A stretch of DNA of 64,000 nucleotides. It comes from Isoetes taiwanensis (lineage: Eukaryota > Streptophyta > Lycopodiopsida > Isoetales > Isoetaceae). The stretch covers positions 312,001-376,000 of the forward strand of contig JAJEKV010000283.1 in the NCBI GenBank assembly GCA_021234155.1, written 5' to 3'. The stretch's first letter is position 1; every line of letters starts with the position of its first letter. Below, piece by piece: positions 33,933 through 44,919 of the stretch. A program made the translations under genes and the position numbers. The notes beneath the pieces are model-generated. The model saw only the letters and a list, made by a program, of their open reading frames with translations. It was not told the DNA's origin and did no database searches.

Positions 33933-34506
33933 CAGGAAAGGAAGGCAAAGTGCTGTCAAGTTACAGCGTATAAGATTACCTATAATTTCAGAAGGAATGT
34001 TACCTGTGAAGCTATCCTATAATTTCAGAAGGAATGTTACCTGTGAAGTTAACTCAATTAAGCAAGATTGCACATGTTACTTTGTCAAAAACTCTTTATA
34101 TTAACAAAATTTTTCTATTATTTACAAAATTTTTAAGGTCGCTCTCCTTGATGTAGCTAGCTTAAAGATGCATGGCTGCTTCATTAGTGTCACTCTCTTT
34201 GCGCCATTTGTGCGGTGTCCGAATCTTCAAAATCTTTGCACTAGTTTTTGCTTTGCTTCTTCGGCGCCCTTGACAACATCTCATCCGTCACCTTCATCTC
34301 CGTGTTGTATTCTTGAATTACCTCTCGGACTAGTCGGGCGAACGGTGCACGGGGAATCAAGAACCCGACGCTGAAAATGCCTGATCTCTCTCAGAGCTTT
34401 CCTCTCGCTCTCCCACGCGGTTCTCTTTTTGCACAGTGGTCTAGGGAGGCTTGGGATTGCAATGGTGGTGGCCGATTAATGCGGCTCTTCGTCGAATGTC
34501 CACCTT

Positions 34507-35343
34507 CTAGACCTTGACGGGGTCTATCACATACGCCTCTCGGGCTGGCTGCGGCGCTTTGTTTCTGTCCCACGTTGGGTATGGTGGGGGCTTCTGCGCC
34601 TGCTCGGGCTGCTCCGAGTCGGGTATTGTCTGCTCATTGGCGGGATCCTTCGAAGAACCCGCCTCTTTATTGTTAGGGTTATAGTCGTCATCCTCAGGAG
34701 TCATCAGGAGGATGGGGCTTTGTCTGTGAGCGTTCTTGAATAACTACCTTGATTGGTGGGGTTTTCTTGAGTTTCCTTTTGCTCACCTCCACGAATTTCC
34801 ATTTCTTCAGTTTCAGTTCCTCGGCTACCTTGGCTTCTTCCTCTTCTCTCTTCCTTTTCTTCTGTTCCCTCTTCCTCTCCCTGCGGCGTTCTTTTGCTTC
34901 GTGCCTCTTGATCCACGCCGCTAGTTCTTAGATCTTTTCGTTTGGATCGGCGTCGGCTCTCTCATTCCTCCCTGCTCCCCTGCTTCCTTCGCAATTCAGG
35001 GCTTGAGCTCTTCTTCCAAGGTCAGCTCGTGAGTCGGCTGCCTCTGCTCTTCGCGAGCCTTGGTCCTCCGCTCTCACTGTGCTCCCTTCTCTTCTTCTTC
35101 GAGCACCTCGTGTGCGGGCTACGGGCGCATCTTCTGAAGCGAGCCCTCCTGGTCTATCTCCTCGTCCTCCGTTCCTCCCTGCTGGGATTCTTCCCTTTGA
35201 TGCTCATCTGAAGGTGCTTCCTCGTTCGATGAAGTCTGGTCCCTTTGGTTAGAAGGCTCTGAAGCATCCTCCATATCGGGGCTAGGATCTTGGTGCCGGG
35301 CGATTCTCGGTCGGGGGACTCGGCGGTGCAGCAGTTCGGCCAT
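34507..35343 (-). pseudogene. Gag N-terminal remnant of chromovirus B, copy 2
   Basis: The start ATG on the minus strand is at 35343 (MAELLHRRVPRPR), about 690 bp after the 5' LTR. Frames then shift through 35393-35154, 34916-34704 (Glu-rich, EEKEERRGRSQGS) and 34704-34507 (acidic, DPANEQTIPDSEQP). The composition suggests a disordered or coiled-coil Gag N-terminus. No capsid motif or zinc knuckle is visible. Confidence 0.5.
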
Positions 35344-36017
35344 GTTTGTGATTCGTCGATCAAGTGTGGTAGAAAAATGCGCCTTAATAGCAAGGGAACA
35401 AATTTCTATGGAGGAGCATTTACAAATGGGGAGGGTCCTAGGTCTATTTATAGATGGCCAATTTTAGGTCAAATTCCAAACTACTCTTTTGGATGAGCCA
35501 AGACACTTATTATCTTACTAGATGGCTAAATTTAGACATTTCTAACCTCATGGTCTCATCACGTTTGCCCGGATCAATAATGAAAGTTTCATTTTTGCTC
35601 TGGTAGCGACATGTGAACATGGTGGATTTGATGCCAAATTTTATACTCTCTAAGCATGTTTTTAGGAATGTAACATACTAATCTAGCTAGTTTTAGCTTG
35701 AAATTCGAATTACCATGTTACTTTTCTGAAATTCATCACTTTCAAGGTGTTGTTGGCTCAATGTCTCTGCGTTGCTTGACTTAAAATGAACTTTTCATTA
35801 TTGGTCTGGCGCGGACGTGTGAGACCATCCTACTTTGAAAGTTTTTTGGCTCACTAATTTTTGTCTTTTTATGTTCTAATTCACTTAACTTTACTAGCTT
35901 AGCATATACTACAAAATGAGAAAAACTTTTCCCATTTTTTGAGGGTTTGAGGATCTTATCAAGTTAGTACTCTTGGGGAGCATGGTCGGTGCTTTGCTCT
36001 TGGTCTCCAAGAACATT

Positions 36018-36029
36018 GCTCGATACCTT
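36018..36029 (-). other. Primer-binding site, copy 2
   Basis: Immediately inside the 5' LTR on the minus strand: AAGGTATCGAGC, similar to the TGGTATCAGAGC initiator-methionine tRNA site. Its place next to the LTR supports the 5' LTR call. Confidence 0.65.
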
Positions 36030-37516
36030 TGTGGCGTCCCCTACTGCATTATCGGTGCACTCACCGTATACAAAGCAGGAGTTCATCCCCATACCAGCTC
36101 CATCGTACGAGGGCCCTCCACATATCACTACACCGTAACGGAGTCCCGGTGGGAAGAGTGAAGGGGTCACCCCCGTCTCCCTCGGGGTCTACCTAGGCTG
36201 CTTGGGGGCGTAAACATACATGTCGATTGCATAACATCATCACATATCCACCTCGAAGGGTGGTACATCAACTTATCTGCATAGACAAAGATCGACAATA
36301 CATATGGATTCCTACCCAAGGCTCGGACTCTAGGGGATGGTGATGACTTGGGTCTCGAGTTCATTGCGAGGCCAGAATCATGACAATGGATTTGGGCGGC
36401 ATGAGAACATGGCATAGGGTTGCCCACTCCATCCGCCCCACACTTTGCGAGTAGGTTGAAGAGTGTTGGGGACTGATCATAACCAGCCGGATGCATAGCC
36501 AAAGGGGCTACTCACGGGTTGCATCTCCCGGTCCGATGGGGCGGTAGGGATCACTCCCACCAGAGGTCTCCATCTTGACTCAAGGTGACTAGAGGGCCAG
36601 CGCCCTTATTCGACTTAACCCTTTGGAAAGTGAACACCACTCCACGGGTGTCGAGCCCATGCCTTACCCGCACTCAGTGGCAAGCCACTAGACCTAGTCC
36701 ACAATGATCCCCGGTAGGCCTTACACACCAGAGGGATCGTTCAAGAGTCAGAACACGAACCTCCTTCTAAGCCAGTCTGGCCCCTTCACCCACAACCAGG
36801 TGTGGTTCTTGTACACAGGCCGAATCTACAGTGTACTAAGGAGGCTAGCTAGGAGCATCAACTACTAAGCTTTAAGTCTCTACCCCCCTTCCCAATACAA
36901 TGAGTCCACAGAATTCATCCATCCATCACATCATCATAGAACTAAAGAATAAGAACTAATCTATATCATAGAGTTAGGTTCTTTAGTTAGGGTCAATCTT
37001 GGGATCTGCTTGGCTACTAAGGGCAATTTAATAGGCTAAACCTATTGGTTCGATGGCTGGAATACGGTTTAGGCTATTAAATCGACTAAATACCTGATCC
37101 CTGGTTCACTCCTCTTGATCCGAAGGCGTCCATGTCGCTGTTCTGCTTGGGGATGCGGTCGGAAGGAGAATCTGACGAGCTAGGGCGCACGGGCAGATCT
37201 TGGGAGTTGAATTTGACTCCTCAGGCGCGCGAACTGGAGCTTGGAAGGTTCGTGGACGAAAAGGGAAGAATTAGGGTTTGGTTACCTTACATAGGCTCTC
37301 AGTTAGGTTTAGGATTTCCATGACCCTTGGTCTGCCTTTAATGGGTTAAAGGTTTAAGGTGTGCACATTGCTAAGTGTGCGCACCCTTGCAAGTTGCCCC
37401 TAGGGCCCTTGCTGGGTACACACGTCGGCATTAATGCGTGCGTTTGAATGGTGTTAATGCGGCGTGCAAGCGATCTGATATCGTCTTGAGACCGTATATC
37501 GTACTGGAACGTCACA
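36030..37516 (-). repeat. 5' LTR of chromovirus B
   Basis: 1487 bp with TG...CA ends. On its outer side lies CACAA, the same 5 bp that precede the 3' LTR at 23883-23887, so these two LTRs belong to one insertion. In sequence it is closer to 32494-33932 than to the 3' LTR by eye, as expected if the former arose from it. Confidence 0.9.
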
Positions 37517-38052
37517 CACAAGGAAGGAGGCAAAGTGCCTGTCAAGTTACAACGTATAAGATTACCTATAATTTCAGAAGGAATGTTACCTGTGAAGCTA
37601 TCCTATAATTTCAGAAGGAATGTTACCTGTGAAGTTATAGCCATTGAGACTTAAACCTAACAGCAGAAGGTAACCTATTTCAGAAGGAATATTTCCTGTT
37701 AGTTCCGTGTTCGAGTCCAGGAAAAGCAAAGTGAGGTAGGAGAGATTCTCTAAACTGGCTGGAAGAGGTCCATTGAGGCCATGCTACGAGTTTAGAGCTT
37801 AACTTCGGCCATGGTGTTCGGGGTCACGAGGTTACCCCCATGCCATGTGCACATGTTGCTAATATTTTGTGAATTCCAGTCCTCTAATAAACCAGTCTTG
37901 CAACCTTTGCTGCAGACAACACTTTTGAATTGAAGCAAAATCTCCCCATCTTCCTGAGTGGCAAGTTTTGTTGCAAAGGCGGCAATGAATCGAAGGAGGA
38001 GGAGAATGACCCAAACAAGGATTGCAGGCTGCTGCATCCAACGGCATGCCAT
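37517..38052 (-). pseudogene. LRR receptor-like protein gene 1, 5' part (broken)
   Basis: It starts at ATG 38052 on the minus strand. Residues 1-27 form a signal peptide (hydrophobic run ILVWVILLLLRFIAAFA). The LRR N-terminal cap follows with E..ILLQFKSVV, paired cysteines near residues 47 and 51, and the conserved DWN...MCTWHG at about 58-72. A frameshift after HGG ends the first open frame at 37792. LRRs follow in other frames (SLENLSYLTLL-like, then TGNIPSEIG). A 37-bp tandem duplication (37565-37601 and 37602-37638), not a multiple of three, adds another shift. The gene is cut at 37517 by chromovirus B and continues at 23887. Cap residues that gene 2 has lost are still present here. Confidence 0.88.
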
Positions 38053-38935
38053 GGCTCATGCACTTTTGGTGGGGGTCCTTTGCTTCATAGCCTAGGCTAT
38101 ATTGCTTAAGAGTGGCGGGTCCACATTTCTTCAAAGACTAGATCTCGTGGATAAGGGAATGTGAGGTCTACAATTCTTCAAAGACCACATAACAACACTT
38201 TGACAACACTTGGCGACTTGACAACATGGATCCGGGGCTTTACCGAGGGATTTGTTGGCTCGCATTTTGTCACGCCACCCACCAAGTTAGCGATTTTCCT
38301 TAAGAACTTTTTCGTGTTCATAGTTTTCCTTCCTTTCTTTTTAGAGCTTCCAAAGCAATGTGGATCGGCTTTGACTTGCATGTTTTCCGAGCTCTTAGAT
38401 TCGCATAATCTTTGCATGGCCTTCAATTACTTAATAGCAGCAAAATGGCTTTTAGTTTTTGCTTCATTTGTCGAAGTTCGGGGAGTGGCGCCTTGTTTTT
38501 GCTTTATTTCTTGTGTTCTTGAGGCTATCGACTTCATTATGAGTGTTTTTACAAAGCATCACCTTGAATTTTACGTGCAAAAGAGCTTTTCTTGAACTTT
38601 TCTGTTGGTTTGCTGAATTCTTTAGGACAAGGTTGGACAAGGGAACAAAACACGAGCCAACAATACTTTTGACTAGGTTTTCATAGTTTTTTTATTAAAT
38701 CTTTTGTTTTTTCTATTTTTTTTTGCTAATGTTTAGGTTTATTATGCATTTCTGTCTTTATCGCTCATTTCTCTTTATTATTCGTTCTCAGCCATTGATA
38801 TGGAGAATCATATTCCAAATGGAGACACCACAATTGTTTGTTGACCCATTGATGGGGTCAAACCGACATTTCCATGTCAAGCATATGATTTCGTTCAATG
38901 GTTCACAAGTCGACTATGCGGTCAAAGCGGATTAA
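38053..38935. promoter_or_regulatory. 5' flank of LRR gene 1, paralogous to the flank of gene 2
   Basis: The words at 38411-38560 (TTTTTGCTTCATTTG, TTGTGTTCTTGAGGCTA, GAGTGTTTTTACAAAGCATC) match 58900-59060 upstream of LRR gene 2. CTACAATTCTTCAAAGACC at 38168 matches 58230 and 58301. It should contain the promoter, but I cannot assign a TATA box with confidence. The plus-strand frame 38161-38595 (144 codons, hydrophobic) is not preserved in unit 2, so I do not call it a gene. Confidence 0.6.
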
Positions 38936-40198
38936 AGAAAATACAAGGGCCTTTGAGGGATTTGAACCCTCCTGCCATTGGCAAACCCACAAAGCATGTC
39001 ATGACTAAAATAAATATAGAACAAAGCAACAACAAGAATATAGCATTAAGAAAACAAAGTATTATTCTACCATCAGCAGCCGCTGCAAACAAAACACCAG
39101 AAAACCCTTGAAGAAACTGTCAGCTTCGAAACATCCAAGAAAAAAGCGCAGCAACAAAGTTGTACAGCGGCTGGATATTGGCTAAAACCTGCATTATTGC
39201 CTGCAAGTCTAAAAACTAAACCATTTTCGCTGCAAATCTAAAACCCGCCAATAAAATATGAACGCATGCACCATAGACAAGAAAAAACACCCTGGGCCCA
39301 CAGAAAGAGCTACATATCGCCTCCGAAACCTGCCAAAGAGAACACTGCTCTGCCCAAAACATCATCCGGAACCCCATCTCCGTAATCCTGCTCTTCTGCA
39401 AAACATCTCTCCGTCCCACTCCTGCAAAAATTCCGTGTGCTTACTCCATCTCCGGATGCCCTCCTCCTGCAAAAACTCCATGCATCTAATAGCAGACTGC
39501 CTCCGCCATGTGCACGCCGCCCTGCGCCCCTGTTCCTTGCTCCACACTTGACCTAAACTAGAATACACCAAGTCACGAATACGGAAGCCTCTAAATAGCA
39601 ACCTGCCACGTCATCTTTTTTATAGCATCTCCATGTGACGTTTTCTACGAGCTGAAATAGCAACAACTCCTATTCCCATGTACATTTATTTTTTTGGAAC
39701 ATAAAATATACACTTGCATCAAACATATTCAGGAATACTTCATTTTAAATGATATTAGAATGTACAACCAGCCCATGTATCTTGTTTCTATTCATATAAA
39801 TCTTAAATGTAAATATAAACTTGTTATAGTGTTCATCCATAAATCTCAAAAAGTTCCTTTTATATTTCATATATAGACATAAATCTGTGGTTAAAATCAG
39901 TAAGATCATATCAAGAAATCTTCCCATAGTTTTATTTTTCAAGAACAGCCATATTTCCAACTAGTGACTATTTAGGCCACATATTTCAGAGTTTGTGCAT
40001 CATGAAGAATAAACTAAGGTTCGTGGTAGCTCAAAAGAATGTCATTGTATAACATTCAACAAGTAACTTGAACCCTTTTGTTCAATATAACGACCAAAAG
40101 GGAAGATCTCACCAAATATTTGTACAACCATAGAGTGGGCCGTTATCTTCACATGGTCCCTCGATTGTAGCAAGAGCAAGTAGCAACTGAAAACAACA
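38936..40198. other. Intergenic, no supported gene
   Basis: AT-rich with scattered short frames on both strands (39258-39551 plus, 39601-39362 minus), none with recognisable domains. A tRNA T-arm-like word on the minus strand (GGGTTCAAATCCC near 38955-38975) lacks the rest of a tRNA. Confidence 0.4.
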
Positions 40199-40203
40199 CC
40201 AGG

Positions 40204-41846
40204 TGTGACGTTCCAGGGGAATATACGCTATATATACGTATATTCCTGGACCCGTCACCATACAAGTCTACCTGAGTAGCCTTGTATGCATTGGAAAGTG
40301 GCAAGGGGTGCACATCTAAGTTAATTGTTTAACTTAGATAACCTTAGGATAAGACCCATTTCCACATGGCCTTATCCTATTGAGCAACCGCCACACGGCC
40401 TCATCCTAGTGGTGCCACGTGGCATCCCATGTGGACCCACACTTATATTAGCTCTAACCCTAACCCTAGACCCTTTTTCCCTGACCTAGCACCTAAACCC
40501 TCATCCACGCGCCCGAAACTCCGTTTCGAGCATCGTTCGTCGTAGCCTAGCCTGGAGCAGCAGCCCCTGGAAGGTGTGTATGATCGTAGAGGGAGCAAGT
40601 CTTCGAGCCACGTCAAGGAGCATGGAGACGCCAGGGATGGGAGGAAGCGCTTCTGGAGGAGGTAGGTTGAGTAGAGTCCATGTTAGTTCATCTGGGAGTT
40701 AGCACTCCAGATGGGTTAGTATTTCGTAGCTAGAGTAGAGCCAACCTAGATCCTTTGTTGAACATCTTGAACCCTAATCAATGAACCCTAACTAATAGTT
40801 AGATATGTATGATTAGGTTAAGATGTTCATATGATATTGTTCATGATGATTATGGGATGATGGTTGATCATGTTTGTTCCTCTTGTGTTGGGAAGGGGGG
40901 TAGAGACCTAGGGCCATATGTAGTATGCTCCTAGTGTAGATCCCTTAGTTCCTATTAGTTTGCGGCCTGTGCATAGGAACCCAACCCACCAGGCTACGGA
41001 GGCTATGATGTGACTCAGCACTACATAACGGGGCTAGAGGCAATGTGGAGGGAGGATCCCCGTAGCCGGGGCTCACGGGGGGATCCCATAGTGGGCTAGG
41101 CTTATGGCGGTCACCGTGTGGGCGGGCATGGGTCCCGACACCTCCCCGGGCTTAAGGTGTTGCCCCCTCTCTCAAGAGTTGCAAGTGTCGGCTTGGCTCT
41201 TGTTTTGGGGGTTCGGTCAGTGCACGAATCGTGTGTCGTCCGATTCTCTAGCCGCTTGAGTGGAGCCTCTAGACCCCGGGAAGGGGAGATGCAACCCTTC
41301 CTACCTCGGACGGACCAGGGGAGATGCAACCTGGAGTAGTCAGATGGGTGATGCCATGGGATTGCGTGATCCAGGAAGGTTAGAGTCATGCGAGCCTGAT
41401 CTAGCCCATCGCAAAGTATGCGAGGAGGGGCGGATGGAGTGGTCAACCCTAGCCATTGTCTTATGCCAGCCCCGCCATTGTTATGATTTCGGTCTGCTCT
41501 ATCTTGAGGCCTATCCAGTCGGTCGACTTCCTTGTGTGTCAGATCCACGGGTAGGAGCTCTCACGTTTTATGGTATGTGGCTATGTTCTTTGCACCTTTG
41601 GATATGTGATGGACTACCCTTCGAGGTAGTATTTGTATTGTTGATGCTAGTTCTGACATGTTTATCGCATTTGTTATAGGAGCCCATAGGGGAAGGGGCG
41701 CCAAGACACCTTCGTGTCCCTCCCGCGCTAAGGTCACCTTGGGTGCGGGGTAGGACGAAGGGTGTCATGCGGTTGTTGAGCCGGATGGGGATTTCTGCCG
41801 AGTGTCGGGGCCGGGGCAGTATGTTTAGCGTGGAACGAACGTCACA
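40204..41846 (+). mobile_element. Solo LTR of the chromovirus A family
   Basis: It starts TGTGACGTTC and ends GAACGTCACA, 1643 bp, flanked by the 5-bp duplication CCAGG (40199-40203 and 41847-41851). It is collinear with the 3' LTR at 16748-18372. No internal retrotransposon sequence adjoins either side, so it is the product of recombination between the two LTRs of a former full element. Its outer 10 bases are near-perfect inverted repeats (TGTGACGTTC and GAACGTCACA). Confidence 0.93.
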
Positions 41847-41851
41847 CCAGG

Positions 41852-42742
41852 AGACATTGTTCTAGTTACCTGCACCATCAATGCATAAGTTAGCAAGTTC
41901 ATGGTAACTACACAAGGGGCGTCAGGTAAGCTATAGAACAATCCGGCTCTTCGCCCTTCACCTATTATTTTCAGTTAATAGATGTTTCTAGAACTGATCT
42001 AGAATTAGCAGCCTTGGAAGCCACATAAGAAACAAGTTTACTAAAAGCATTCTTATACTTCAGCTTAGGACCTGGATAATAACTTATGGAATTTATGGTA
42101 TAGTATAGGGGGCTTGCTTTTTCCAGATACGAGGCTTTTCAGGCCAGCATAGACATCCCATTATGTTGTCTTACCAATCAGCATGTATTCCCTATGTATT
42201 TTATGCTCTCGATCAGCATAGGTTAAAAGGCACAATCCAAAAACAAAAACAAAAGCACACCTGCATTATTAGCATGAAACCAGTACGTAAACCAATCTAG
42301 AAAAAATCATTCTAGGAAAAATCCATGCTATTAGTATATCATTTACACTTGGCAGTCTTTCGCTCTCGTCAAACTGTAAGATTGTGTATTTAATTTCAGT
42401 CAAACCATCAGCCTTATGCCCTTACGATCCTTATCATCATCAGTCTGTACCATAAAGCAGGTCACGTTCACCACTGCCTATCATTTTCAGCTTTAAGTAC
42501 CTTCAAGATCTTGCATGAATCCTGCAGTGCCATTTCAGGGACCGATTATCCTTATCAAATCCTTATCATTTTCGCGGAGAAGCAACCTGTTCGGCGGCCA
42601 TTTCGGCGCCACAGACAGGGATAGGTTCAATACTGTATATGTTTTATTTTATACGCAATACGTATTTTTTGAAAGATACAACACAAATTTGAAGTATAAT
42701 ACATCAAAAATACGTCCAAAAATATTTCTGGCGCCGAGAAAA
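41852..42742. other. Intergenic, no supported gene
   Basis: AT-rich single-copy-looking sequence. The only longer frame (42515-42832 plus, 105 codons) runs into the palindrome array and has no recognisable domain. Confidence 0.4.
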
Positions 42743-42915
42743 TTTCGCGTAAGCAAAAACAACTGTTTCGCTTACATGAAAATTATTTCGCGTAAGCGAA
42801 ATTGTTGTTTACGCTTACGTGAAATTTTTTAAACTTCGCGTAAGCGAAAACAACTGTTTCGCGTGCGCGAAAATCTTTTTGCGTAAGCGAAACAATTGTT
42901 TTCGCTTACGCGAAA
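42743..42915. repeat. Array of eight TTTCGC-loop-GCGAAA palindromes, period about 22 bp
   Basis: The 16-mer TTTCGCGTAAGCGAAA, or its reverse complement, occurs about eight times at roughly 42743, 42766, 42787, 42809, 42834, 42857, 42878 and 42900, with one or two mismatches in most copies. Each copy is itself an inverted repeat (TTTCGC/GCGAAA) around a 4-base loop, GTAA or TTAC. Orientation largely alternates, and linkers resemble ACAACTGT or ACAATTGT. The spacing of 21-25 bp is close to two DNA helical turns. Such an arrangement could bind a protein co-operatively or form hairpins. TTTCGCG resembles part of the E2F site, but that is only a suggestion. Confidence 0.85.
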
Positions 42916-43911
42916 GTTTGCAAAGCATTTTAGGGCATTTTGTTGAGGGAAAAAAAGTTTTTGCGCCACTGTTTGGTCTGTTTTGAGAGGTGAATTATTA
43001 TATATAAAAAAAAACGTGTTTAGCCCTGGAATTCACCTCGAATGTTGACTACCAGGTCGAGTGAACATACTCCTTGGGAAACGGTCAGCCTTTGAGGGGT
43101 GGATTTTGCATTCGGGGCCTGACGCCGGAATATGTGAAGTGATTTTACTCCTTCCCAGAGTTTTTCAACCTTGGGTTCCTACGCTGTTTCTTAGAGACCT
43201 ATAGGTTTCTGTCCTCCCCCCCTTACGCTCGAACGAGATGTCGATGTAATGTATGCGTATTGAGCTTGCTCCTTCGCATATATACACGTCGGCCTTTAGT
43301 TCGGACGATTAAATAGTTTTCACTCTTTAGAATAGCAAAGCAGAGACAGTAATTTTAGATAGCAGCAGGGATAACAATTTACCTGTGCCAAAGAAGGCAG
43401 TGGCTTACAGGATATGGAAGTTGGGATAATGAAAATGTATGATGCAGATAAAACAATGCTTGCTGCCTTTGCAAATAATTGTGCTTTAGATCATGCTGGT
43501 GGATAAACACATACATGCAATTGCATCAAATCAATGCATTGTCGATTCGTGGTTGAGCATTATCCTTCACAAAGATCAAAGCCGTCTTGATGGGCAATGG
43601 AATCATGTCTTCAAAATCAAACCTTAACATTTAGTTCTGCTCAGTTCCTGAAATGAAAAATATAGCTAAATCTTTGAAGAGATTTTCCCTCTTAAATATG
43701 GCTGGAGAACCAGTTTTGCCTTTGCAAGTACCTATACAACTGTTTGGTTGTAGTAGATTACGATGTTTGATTGTGGTACATATATCACGATCCAGCATTA
43801 TCTTATCTCCAAGAAAAAGGGACCAAGTGCAATATTGTCACTATTTTTGGAGAAATTTGTAAACTGGTATACTATCTCTTTAGATTGTGAAGGAAACATG
43901 CGTTCATTTGA
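42916..43911. other. Intergenic, no supported gene
   Basis: No frame of interest. 43030-43300 has normal GC content and 43300-43900 is AT-rich. I see no repeats shared with the rest of the window. Confidence 0.4.
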
Positions 43912-44412
43912 TTAATCACATTGCTTACAGGATGGTGAAATTGTGAGGACAGTGAACTTGTATGGGAAGTATCTAGTCAGAAGACCTGAACACATTACGA
44001 GTGATTTGTGTACCAACATTCCACTGTGCAATATACAAGAAGCTAAAGAAAGGAGCCTGATTTGGATGACAAGCTCCTTCAGTTTGCAGCTCATCTATAT
44101 CCTTCTTCATTGCTTTTTCCAAGGCCTTAAGAATTTTGAATTCTTTATCTTCATTTGAAAGGGTCTCTTTATAACTAGTCTTCTGTAATGAAGATATCAT
44201 GGAATGTCAATTTATATCCAAGTTCAGACTCTTTGAATGTAGAGATGGTATATGCAACAACACCAAGGCATGCTTCTAGCAATTCATTCATTATGTTACA
44301 TATTGTTTCTCTATTTTCCATTTGCATTGTACGAATAATCTCCTTGGGTTTTTATATGTTAATAATAGTGCCATTGTGCGCTATTATCTTCTTATCCTTA
44401 TCTGGTAGATGA
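43912..44412 (-). other. Possible minus-strand gene fragment, family unknown
   Basis: Minus-strand frames 44200-43973 (75 aa, charged helix LKALEKAMKKDIDELQTEG) and 44094-43912 overlap. A third minus frame at about 44340-44215 reads RRLFVQCKWKIETIC then YKLTFHDIF. Amino-acid use is protein-like and unlike the neighbouring repeats, but there are frame breaks and I recognise no domain. It could be a decayed host or transposon gene. Confidence 0.25.
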
Positions 44413-44919
44413 GCATACAATTTTTTTATCCTTATCTAGCAGATGAGCATAAAGGTTTTGAGATGCTAATTTACTTGTTTGCAAGTTGCTACATTTTTCT
44501 TATGCCTCTACTTTTGTGGATCTTTGGCATTTTGGGCAAAAAGATGCCATTACAACTACCTTTCAGGAACATAACACTACAAATAGTTGATTATTTCAAC
44601 GGGACTGTTTCCCCATTCGATTCCATTTTATTGTTAATTTATGTCTTGAACGCTACATTGTCTTAGGCACGAGCACCTATAGCGATGTACATAACATCCA
44701 TACACAAATTCCAAGACCCCAATACAATACTGACTCGTGCTATATGATATCATTGTACAGCTTGCCAGCATACTTATTACTGCCAAGGTCGTTTCCCGAA
44801 AAATCTTCGAAGCAGGGGTTTTTTAATCTTCACAGTAATACACTTGTTGCTCCCTTTGTTTGGGTTCCATAGGCCAATTGGTCTCCGTGGACGAAAAACA
44901 TACATTCCATTCTGTTCTA
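44413..44919. other. Intergenic, no supported gene
   Basis: AT-rich sequence. The 85-codon plus frame 44409-44666 is hydrophobic and low in complexity, without a supported start or relatives in the window. Confidence 0.35.

Larger units (their letters stand above)
30508..34050 (-). repeat. Tandem segmental duplication, copy 1
   Basis: This 3543-bp block and the next (34051-37636) match from end to end. Both start with AACTCAATTAAGCAAGATTG and end with the LRR-gene words TTACCTGTGAAGTT. Each contains Gag start, leader, primer-binding site, 5' LTR and about 100-120 bp of LRR gene flank. Because host flank is included, the duplication happened after chromovirus B had inserted. The join at 34050/34051 has only 2-3 bp of shared sequence. 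Differences between copies are scattered small indels. Confidence 0.9.
23888..37516 (-). mobile_element. Chromovirus B inserted in LRR gene 1
   Basis: Its ends are TGTGGCGTCC (23888) and AACGTCACA (37516), with 5-bp duplications CACAA at 23883-23887 and 37517-37521. On the minus strand the order is 5' LTR (37516-36030), primer-binding site, Gag start, unrecognised interior, integrase C-terminus with chromodomain (26930-26091), polypurine tract and 3' LTR (25351-23888). Protease, RT, RNase H and the integrase core are missing. The element contains a later tandem duplication of 3.5 kb, so its pre-duplication length was about 10 kb. Removing it and one CACAA rejoins an LRR coding sequence collinear with gene 2 at 57650-57690. 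Confidence 0.87.
34051..37636 (-). repeat. Tandem segmental duplication, copy 2
   Basis: Second copy of the block described for 30508-34050. It runs on without a break into the remaining LRR gene 1 sequence (GAAGTTATAGCC at 37631), so this is the copy in the original position. Copy 1 is the extra one. Confidence 0.9.

Noticed and set aside
31196-35211. Plus-strand Phe/Leu-rich proteins (31196-31396, 31398-31667, 34736-34924, 34942-35211)
   Set aside because: They are complements of the Glu-rich Gag N-terminal region on the minus strand of chromovirus B.
38950-39000. tRNA gene suggested by GGGTTCAAATCCC on the minus strand
   Set aside because: Only a T-arm-like word is present. No A box at the right distance and no acceptor stem.
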